This document shows positions 26,230 to 30,747 of a stretch of DNA of 30,747 nt, piece after piece. The notes under the pieces are model-generated. The model searched no databases. It saw only the letters and a list, made by a program, of their open reading frames with translations, and was not told the origin of the DNA. The position numbers were made by a program, and so were the translations under genes. The stretch covers positions 1-30,747 of the forward strand of contig CAYONM010000018.1 of the NCBI GenBank assembly GCA_964405325.1. The letters run 5' to 3'. How positions within the stretch are numbered: the first letter of the stretch is position 1; the number at the start of each line of letters is the position of its first letter. Source of the stretch: CAYONM01 sp964405325. Its GTDB lineage: Bacteria > Planctomycetota > UBA11346.

Positions 26230-26384
26230 TCAACGGCCGACCAGCTCCGGCGCTTGTTGATCGATGAAGGAATTGATCAGACTCTGGGCTTTGTCACGGA
26301 ATATCCATCAGACTGGTGGGATGCAGGCTCTGAGAATGGCAGCGGATGCCGTTTTCCTGCACCACCGGCACCGCACCCTCGGAA
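26230..26384 (-). pseudogene. Second c-type cytochrome-like fragment, heme motif lost
   Basis: Reads ENGIRCHSQSLHPTSLMDIP, then a frameshift, then DKAQSLINSFIDQQAPELVG and a stop at 26230. GIRCH is one base away from a CxxCH heme motif (GGC for TGC). The upstream part is cut off where the hairpin repeat cluster begins (about 26385). The stop lies about 20 bp before the start of the next cytochrome remnant, so both were probably one operon. Assignment as a cytochrome is by motif and neighbour only. Confidence 0.5.
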
Positions 26385-26576
26385 AGGCGGATCTGGCGAG
26401 CGCGTCCAAGCGCGAAGCCGTCCGACCGAGCGGCGGTTTTTCGGCGATCATGCGCGAAGCGCGCCGAAAAATGCCCGCGAAGCGGGCAAGTCGCGACGAA
26501 GGAGCGTGGGACCGGAGCCCGGCTGGCGGGTGCGACGGACGTCGCGAGGGGGCAGCGCCCCCTCTGATGAAAACAT
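26385..26576. repeat. GC-rich hairpin repeat cluster
   Basis: A run of short hairpins: GCGCGAAGCGCGC at about 26452, TGCCCGCGAAGCGGGCA at about 26470, then CGGGTGCGACGGACGTCGCG (from 26526, the inverted copy of the 5917 and 15354 repeats) and GGGGGCAGCGCCCCCTCTG running into GATGAAAACATC at 26576, the inverted copy of the 16631 stem-loop. Open frames through it are low-quality and not genes. It separates the cytochrome remnants from the outer-membrane protein gene. Confidence 0.65.
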
Positions 26577-26688
26577 CAAGTTTGGATCTCCTTTCTGATG
26601 CATACGTTCCATTCGATACCGAGCGATTAGCGATTGGTTCGTCATCAGCGTCCGCAGAATCTCCCCTCTGCCCAACAAGGAGATTCCC

Positions 26689-27381
26689 ATGCCCATCCGC
26701 TCCAGCCTGCTGATCGGTCTGATCGCCTGCGGCACCGCCTTACACGGTGCTGACAGTAAATCTGGCGATTACATGGTGCGCCTGAAGGCCTCGCTCTGGT
26801 ACGCCTCCAGCAATGGCGCCAAGATCACCCAGGACAATGCCGGCGATGTCGATCTGGACGACTTCGGTCTCGAAAACAGTGAAATCGCTCCCATGGTGGA
26901 AGCGGGCCTGCGGGCGCCCCTGCTACCGCTGGTACCCGATGTCGCGCTTGGCTTCACCACCTGGCAGACCGAAGGTGATGCCGATACCGAATTGGAGACC
27001 GCCGATTTCTGGCTGGAAGCCATCTGGGGCTTCGACCTTGGTCCGCTGGCAGGTGTCGGTGTTGGCCTGGCTGCGCATAACACCTCGGTGCGGATCGATA
27101 TCAGTGGCGCGGAAGCGGATGATGACGAGTGGATCGCCGCGCTGGCCGGTCGGGCCTGGTTTAAACCCCTGGACCGCTTCGATGTCCAAGCTCGCCTGCA
27201 TCTGACCAGCTACGGCGATACCGCCCTGACCGATCTGGAAGCCCATGCCAGCTGGTATCCCACCGCGCACATCGGCGTGATCGGCGGCCTACGCGTGCTG
27301 AGCTACGAATTGGACCTGGATGGCGCCATTCCGGAAAATGCTTTGATCGGTCCTTTCCTTGGGGCGATGGCACAGTTTTGA
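26689..27381 (+). CDS. Outer-membrane beta-barrel-like protein, unknown function
   Basis: 230 aa. Signal peptide MPIRSSLLIGLIACGTALHG, cleaved about residue 21-22. The mature part is acidic and made of alternating amphipathic strands (YMVRLKASLWYASS, DVALGFTTWQTEG, FWLEAIWGFDLG, VGVGLAAHNTSVRIDI, FDVQARLHLTSYGD, VIGGLRVLSYELDLDG) ending in GPFLGAMAQF with a C-terminal phenylalanine, the usual mark of proteins handled by the Bam complex. This suggests a small barrel of about 8-10 strands. AAGGAG lies 9 nt before the ATG at 26689. No operon partners are visible, and the gene is an intact island between degenerate stretches. Confidence 0.75.
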   Translation: MPIRSSLLIGLIACGTALHGADSKSGDYMVRLKASLWYASSNGAKITQDNAGDVDLDDFGLENSEIAPMVEAGLRAPLLPLVPDVALGFTTWQTEGDADTELETADFWLEAIWGFDLGPLAGVGVGLAAHNTSVRIDISGAEADDDEWIAALAGRAWFKPLDRFDVQARLHLTSYGDTALTDLEAHASWYPTAHIGVIGGLRVLSYELDLDGAIPENALIGPFLGAMAQF

Positions 27382-27469
27382 AGGGTAACGGCCCTCACAC
27401 CGGCCACAGTCGCGGACACCACTCCGGATCGGCATAATCCGGATGGCCATCGGCATCCAGGCACATTAT

Positions 27470-27524
27470 AAGCTGAGGCTGCGAAAACTCTGTAAAGAAA
27501 AAGTTGTTCTCGCAGCCTCAGCTT
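27470..27524. repeat. 15-bp perfect inverted repeat with 25-nt spacer
   Basis: AAGCTGAGGCTGCGA (27470-27484) is exactly complementary to TCGCAGCCTCAGCTT (27510-27524). It is the first piece of a 780-bp repeat-rich gap (27382-28165). It could be the joined ends of an excised element or a strong hairpin. A second, smaller hairpin CGAGGGGCTTGCCCCTCG follows at 27532-27549. Confidence 0.8.
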
Positions 27525-27552
27525 CGGAGTCCGAGGGGCTTGCCCCTCGATG

Positions 27553-27719
27553 TAAGGGCACCTCTATAAACTCAGGTCGAGCCAGGCGCAGACGATTTTT
27601 GGTCCTGCCAAGGCGCTGGTGCCGAAGGAATAGCAGGGCTATTTCGAGGTTCCAGCAACGCAGGCAGGGCCGGAAAGCGCAAGTCTGGCGAAGTGCCTGA
27701 GTTTTTAGAGGTACCCGTA
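27553..27719. mobile_element. MITE-like element A
   Basis: About 165 bp bounded by 21-bp terminal inverted repeats: GGGCACCTCTATAAACTCAG at 27556 and, on the other strand, GGGTACCTCTAAAAACTCAG ending at 27716, with two differences. It has no coding content. The interior (GCGCAGACGATTTTTGG, CCAAGGCGC, AACGCAGG) partly resembles element B at 27997-28159. The ends share AAGGGCACCT with the transposase remnant at 7546. Confidence 0.75.
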
Positions 27720-27726
27720 AGAGCAA

Positions 27727-27782
27727 AAACCGGGCGCCGACCGATACGATTGAACCCGTGGGTTCCGGACGGCGCCCGGTTT
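27727..27782. repeat. 13-bp perfect inverted repeat (terminator-like hairpin)
   Basis: AAACCGGGCGCCG (27727-27739) pairs perfectly with CGGCGCCCGGTTT (27770-27782), with a 30-nt loop that itself contains the palindrome AACCCGTGGGTT. It has the shape of a rho-independent terminator, but no intact gene directly feeds into it from either side. Confidence 0.6.
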
Positions 27783-27873
27783 GTATGATCGTTGGCATGC
27801 CGATGCCGCTGACCATCGCCACGGCGGTTTTCCCGCCAGCAATTCTCTCCGGCCTGCAGGTGGATCGCCATTG

Positions 27874-27960
27874 TGCGGCTTCGCCAGCAGCCTGCACTTC
27901 ACCCGGCGTTTCAAGCAGGCCACCGGCTGCAATACCCGTAACTGGCGGACTCAGCATTAG
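27874..27960 (+). pseudogene. AraC-family regulator C-terminal fragment
   Basis: Reads CGFASSLHFTRRFKQATG, then CNTRNWRTQH and a stop at 27958-27960. The pattern GFxSxxHFxRxFKxxxG is the second helix-turn-helix of AraC-type activators. Just upstream the frame is lost, so only about 29 codons of the DNA-binding domain remain. It is flanked by an inverted repeat on one side and a stem-loop repeat and MITE B on the other. Confidence 0.6.
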
Positions 27961-27961
27961 A

Positions 27962-27990
27962 GATGTTTCCATCAGAGGAGCCGAAGTCCT
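27962..27990. repeat. Third copy of the GATGTTTCCATCAGAGG stem-loop repeat
   Basis: GATGTTTCCATCAGAGGA followed by GCCGAAGTCCTC; the GAGGA...TCCTC core forms a short hairpin. The arm is identical to 16631-16647, while the core differs. It starts immediately after the AraC fragment's stop codon. Confidence 0.65.
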
Positions 27991-27996
27991 CATTGG

Positions 27997-28159
27997 TTAG
28001 GGTGCGGAAAGAAATAAAGGTAGCAGATCGCGCAGAAATTTTGTCGATCCTTCAAGGCGCGAAGAGCGAGCATATCGAGTATATGTAAGCGATAAACAAC
28101 GCAGAAGGGCGGCAAAAGATCAAGTGAGACGCTGCCTTTATTTATCGACGTGCCCTTAA
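27997..28159. mobile_element. MITE-like element B
   Basis: About 163 bp with inverted ends: TTAGGGTGCGG then AAATAAAGGTAGC at the left, and on the other strand TTAAGGGCACG then AAATAAAGGCAGC at the right end (28159). It is non-coding. Internal segments (GCGCAGAAATTTTG, TCAAGGCGCG, AACAACGCAGA) resemble element A, so both look like members of one divergent family. Its right end lies 7 bp from the stop codon of the GlnE-like gene. Confidence 0.65.
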
Positions 28160-28165
28160 GATGCG

Positions 28166-29596
28166 TCAAATATATTTGATGAATAAACAACGAGCCTGGT
28201 CGCGCGCTTCGCAAACCGCCTGTTCAAATTCCGACAGATCGGCAAAGCCGCAGCGAGTGGCCAGACGAGTTCGTTCAGCTGGATCAGCCGGCAGACTACT
28301 GGTGGCGCGACCACAGGCGAATCGCAGGCGGGCTTCAATACGACGGAGCAGACGCAAGGCTCGCATCAGGACGACAGCATCGTCCTGGTCCAGGCGTCCG
28401 GCCATGGCCAAAGCAAGCAAGGTATATTCCACCGCCGCACCGGCGGGGAGAACCTGGGGATCACAGCCAAGACTAAGAAAATGCGCGATGAATTCGATGT
28501 CCACCGTCCCACCCACACCGCGCTTGATGGAATCCTTGCCTTCCGCCGTCGCTTGCAGCATGGCCCGCATATGCCGCACCTGTTCCGGCGCATCCGGTGG
28601 CAGGGCTTCAGTCAGCACCGCGTGACGCAGCAAAGCCACACACTCGGCGCCAAATTCCGGATCACCGGCCACCGGTGCAATCCGCGTCATGGCCATACGC
28701 TCCCATAATTCGCGTGACTGCGCCCAATAGCGCCGTAGGCCGCTGATGCTCGGTACCAGATCACCCTGTTCGCCCCAGGGCCGCAAGCGCGCATCCACTT
28801 CGAAGAAACCGGGCTCCATCAGGCGCGTGATCATGCCCTGGGCCGCCTTGGTCCAGTAGGATTCCCCATCGCGCCCATTGGGACAACGACCGTGTCCCTC
28901 GCAAATGAAAATGATATCCAGATCACTGCCATAACTCAATTCGCCACTACCCAATTTTCCGCAACCAAGCACGGCGAAACGCGATGGTGATCCCGAATCC
29001 AGGCAGGGGCGTCCCCAACGGTCGTCTAATTCCGCCGTGCTCTGCTCATAGGCCACGGCAAACAGACATTCCGCCAACGTGGTGAGACTGCGATACAAGG
29101 GTAGCAGCTCGCTGCCACGCAAGTCGTGCAGACCGATGAGCAACAATTCCGTGGCCCGAAAATAGGCAAGTCGATCATCCGCCGCCTGCTGGCGGCCCTG
29201 CTGCAGAACCTCTGCTCGACGCAGCACCGGTAGCGGTTCCTGCAGCCGCTGCAGAGCAGCCAAGAAGGCCCGTGGCCGACGGTGCGCCAGCTCACACAGA
29301 TACCGGCTCCACTCGGCCATGGTCCCGATCAATTCAAGCAATTCCGAGCGCGAAACCACTGTATGCAACAAGGTGGTCCGGAATTCCGGATCCGGAGATG
29401 CCAAGAGCATGAAATGGTCGAGCAGGATATCCGGCTGATCACTGTGCAGCAGACGATGCCGCCAGTCCTCGACGAGAGGAAGCAAACTCTGGTCGGTACG
29501 CAGGTGATCAAAGCACTCGTGCCAACGACGTGAAGCACGTTGTGGATCCCGAAACGACGCCGGCGGGCAGGCAAAATAAGGACACATGTCACGCAT
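28166..29596 (-). CDS. GlnE-type adenylyltransferase, single half only
   Basis: 476 aa, about half of the normal two-domain glutamine-synthetase adenylyltransferase/adenylyl-removase (about 950 aa). Visible: the helical start DPQRASRRWHECFDHL, the nucleotidyltransferase motif GKLGSGELSYGSDLD, VDARLRPWGEQGDLV, WERMAMTRIAPVAGD, and KRGVGGTVDIEFIAHFL. These cover one complete nucleotidyltransferase domain with its following helical part. The N-terminal sequence resembles the beginning of the first (adenylyl-removing) half; the second half is absent from the window. It ends with LFIKYI and a stop 7 bp from MITE B, so truncation by insertion or deletion is possible. Alternatively it is a stand-alone half enzyme. 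The start at 29596 overlaps the upstream gene; ATG 29587, one base after that gene's stop, is also possible. No glnA or glnB is nearby. Confidence 0.75.
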   Translation of the reverse strand: MRDMCPYFACPPASFRDPQRASRRWHECFDHLRTDQSLLPLVEDWRHRLLHSDQPDILLDHFMLLASPDPEFRTTLLHTVVSRSELLELIGTMAEWSRYLCELAHRRPRAFLAALQRLQEPLPVLRRAEVLQQGRQQAADDRLAYFRATELLLIGLHDLRGSELLPLYRSLTTLAECLFAVAYEQSTAELDDRWGRPCLDSGSPSRFAVLGCGKLGSGELSYGSDLDIIFICEGHGRCPNGRDGESYWTKAAQGMITRLMEPGFFEVDARLRPWGEQGDLVPSISGLRRYWAQSRELWERMAMTRIAPVAGDPEFGAECVALLRHAVLTEALPPDAPEQVRHMRAMLQATAEGKDSIKRGVGGTVDIEFIAHFLSLGCDPQVLPAGAAVEYTLLALAMAGRLDQDDAVVLMRALRLLRRIEARLRFACGRATSSLPADPAERTRLATRCGFADLSEFEQAVCEARDQARCLFIKYI

Positions 29597-29969
29597 CCGT
29601 CCGAAGTCGATCGTTCATGCAGCGAAGGCGACGCGCCATCACCCGCATCAATTCCAAACAGAAATTGGGGCTGGCATGCACCAGGAAGCGGAATTGCCGC
29701 GGATCCACCGCCACCACTTCGGCATCGTCGAGTACCACTGCGTCGGCGCTGCGGGCCTCGTCCTCGATCAGGGCCATTTCACCAAAGAAACCACCGACGC
29801 TGAGTTCCTCCAGGCTCTCACCATCGCGTTCCAGTCGAATCCGCCCGGCACGGAGCAGATACAGACAACGGCCTGGCTCGCCGCGCCGGAAGACAGTCTC
29901 ACCAGCCGCATAGTGGCAGCCGGTGCTGGCGTGGCGTTCGAGCAGAAAGGTCAGTTCGGGATCCAGCAT
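29589..29969 (-). CDS. Stand-alone cyclic-nucleotide-binding (Crp-type) domain protein
   Basis: 126 aa. A single cNMP-binding beta-roll: YAAGETVFRRGEPGRCLYLL, GRIRLERDGESLEEL, then the phosphate-binding cassette GGFFGEMALIEDEARSAD, with Glu and Arg in the positions that hold the cyclic nucleotide in true binders. The C-terminal helix (RQFRFLVHASPNFCLELMRV) ends the protein; there is no helix-turn-helix, so it is not a transcription factor by itself. The start ATG 29969 lies 16 bp after the stop of the Cache gene, and its stop overlaps the GlnE-type gene. A regulatory input to its neighbours is inferred. Confidence 0.8.
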   Translation of the reverse strand: MLDPELTFLLERHASTGCHYAAGETVFRRGEPGRCLYLLRAGRIRLERDGESLEELSVGGFFGEMALIEDEARSADAVVLDDAEVVAVDPRQFRFLVHASPNFCLELMRVMARRLRCMNDRLRTDA

Positions 29970-29985
29970 GATATTCGATCCTCGC

Positions 29986-30693
29986 TCAATCCAGGGGCCG
30001 AAGAATGTGCGCGCTCCAGCCGAGGCCGCGATATTCACGGTAGCCGCTGGTCCGAGCCGAACCGACCAGATAGCGAATGCCATCGACAACCAGCAGGCCG
30101 GCACAACTGTTGCCGTCCTCGAGGGCAATATGGGCCTCCGACAGCGGTGGAGCACTCCCGATGGCGAAACGTTCCGGGTCGGAACTTTCGATAATCTGTC
30201 CCTCGCGATTGGTATAGATGGCGGCGCTGCCTTCGATGTGCTGGCCGAAACGGTTGCGCGGCAGACAAGTGCTCAGGATCGTGCGTGCCTCGGTATCCCA
30301 ATCGAAACAGATGCCCAAGACACCAATGGATTCACCTTCCCGCGCTCCACCGGAACGTACCCCGCCGACATAGATCAGGCTGGTCTCCTTCTGCCGCTCG
30401 ATCGGGGAAAGGCAGACATCCTGCACCGCGTAGTCGGTGCTCCGCATGGTCCGCATGCCGAGTTGGAACCACTCGTGATCGGAGACATTGAGCTTGCGCA
30501 ATTCGTTGCGGACCTCCATGCGCGAACAGGCGATGATATCGCCGTTACCGTCGGCCAAGACCAGATTTCGATACATGGTATAACTGCCGTTGATCACCTT
30601 CAGACGCTTGGAAGCCGCATCGTAGGCATCGGCATCGGGATGCGTCAGAACTTGGTGGAAATAATGATCGGTGGCCCGTATCCGTTCAGGGGG
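29986..30693 (-). pseudogene. Cache-type sensory domain protein, 5' end missing or start not recognisable
   Basis: Homology-like text runs from just after a TAA at 30694-30696 (ATDHYFHQVL) through TMYRNLVLADGNGDIIAC, NVSDHEWFQLGMRTMRS, GVLGICFDWDTEARTIL, AAIYTNREGQIIESS and ends in GLGWSAHILRPLD. This is a double-Cache/PDC extracellular sensor domain like those of chemoreceptors. No ATG, GTG or TTG occurs in frame between the upstream stop and the internal GTG at 30597, and no signal peptide or first membrane helix is present. So the 5' part is lost or frameshifted. The signalling part that normally follows a Cache domain is also absent; the frame stops directly behind it and is followed by the cNMP-domain gene. 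Confidence 0.6.
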
Positions 30694-30747
30694 TTAATGC
30701 ATGTGGAGCATGAGTCAGTATGTCGATTAATGCAAAATTAACATACC
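30694..30747. other. A/T-rich sequence at right edge
   Basis: 54 bp rich in A/T compared with the rest of the window, including TTAATTTTGCATTAATCGAC on the minus strand. It might be a promoter region for the Cache-cNMP-GlnE operon or the junction of a rearrangement; the window ends before this can be decided. Confidence 0.3.

Noticed and set aside
26212..26713. Plus-strand open frames across the hairpin cluster
   Set aside because: They cross repeats and the reverse of a cytochrome remnant, change composition mid-way, and carry no motif or ribosome site.
27382..28165. CRISPR array in the repeat-rich gap
   Set aside because: The repeats are inverted and of different sequence and length; there is no direct repeat with regular spacers and no cas gene.
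28166..29969. Possibility that the cNMP-domain and GlnE-like genes form a DUF294-type CBS/nucleotidyltransferase protein
   Set aside because: The nucleotidyltransferase motifs (GKLGSGELSYGSDLD, VDARLRPWG, DIEFI) are those of GlnE, there is no CBS pair, and the genes are separate frames.

Overview
This is a GC-rich (roughly 60% by eye, not counted) chromosomal window from a Gram-negative bacterium. Secreted and outer-membrane products, c-type cytochrome remnants, a sigma-54 activator, PrmC, RuvA, MutM and a GlnE-type protein show this. The phylum cannot be settled from sequence alone. ThrH, GlnE and RuvA would fit Gammaproteobacteria. Two sulfatase-family genes, an EF-hand protein, a solute-binding-protein/permease fusion, NLPY instead of NPPY in PrmC and an in-frame palindromic repeat encoding GSAGVPPA would fit the Planctomycetota/Verrucomicrobiota/Lentisphaerota assemblage at least as well. 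I lean weakly to the latter. There are no rRNA or tRNA genes, CRISPR arrays, prophage or intact insertion sequences.

Layout. (1) 1-4274, minus strand: a PPK2 polyphosphate kinase, a Na+/phosphate cotransporter with a PhoU-like tail, and a hybrid-type sensor kinase with a periplasmic solute-binding domain (cut by the window edge). This looks like a phosphate/polyphosphate operon. (2) 4498-7430: an intact sulfatase and, divergent to it, a second sulfatase that has lost its N-terminal active-site quarter. (3) 7546-7739: a transposase remnant. (4) 7746-14292, minus strand: a tightly packed four-gene peptide-type ABC importer whose first gene fuses the solute-binding protein to the OppB-type permease (1103 aa). 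(5) 14481-16574: a weak glycosyltransferase-9-like protein and a TIM-barrel glycosidase-like protein. (6) 16677-19507, minus strand: a response regulator, histidine kinase and secreted four-EF-hand protein in one operon. (7) 19522-20684: PrmC overlapped by a membrane-anchored helix-hairpin-helix protein. (8) 20820-25921: sigma-54 response regulator, ThrH, MutM (opposite strand), a zinc deacylase of the succinylglutamate desuccinylase/aspartoacylase family, a DUF1801 protein and RuvA.

From 25.9 kb to the right edge the sequence looks eroded. There are two frameshifted cytochrome c genes, a GC-rich hairpin repeat cluster, an intact outer-membrane beta-barrel-like gene, then about 780 bp made of inverted repeats, two MITE-like elements and an AraC-family C-terminal fragment. 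The window ends with an operon of a 5'-truncated Cache sensor, a lone cNMP-binding domain protein and a one-half GlnE (476 aa against about 950 in the full family), whose 3' end lies 7 bp from a MITE.

The most notable points are the SBP-permease fusion, the EF-hand/two-component operon, the Cache-cNMP-half-GlnE operon, and families of dispersed non-coding repeats (a stem-loop with a GATGTTTCCATCAGAGG arm, a CGCGACGTCCGTCGCAC module, and MITEs with AAGGGCAC ends) that recur across the window and often sit beside broken genes.
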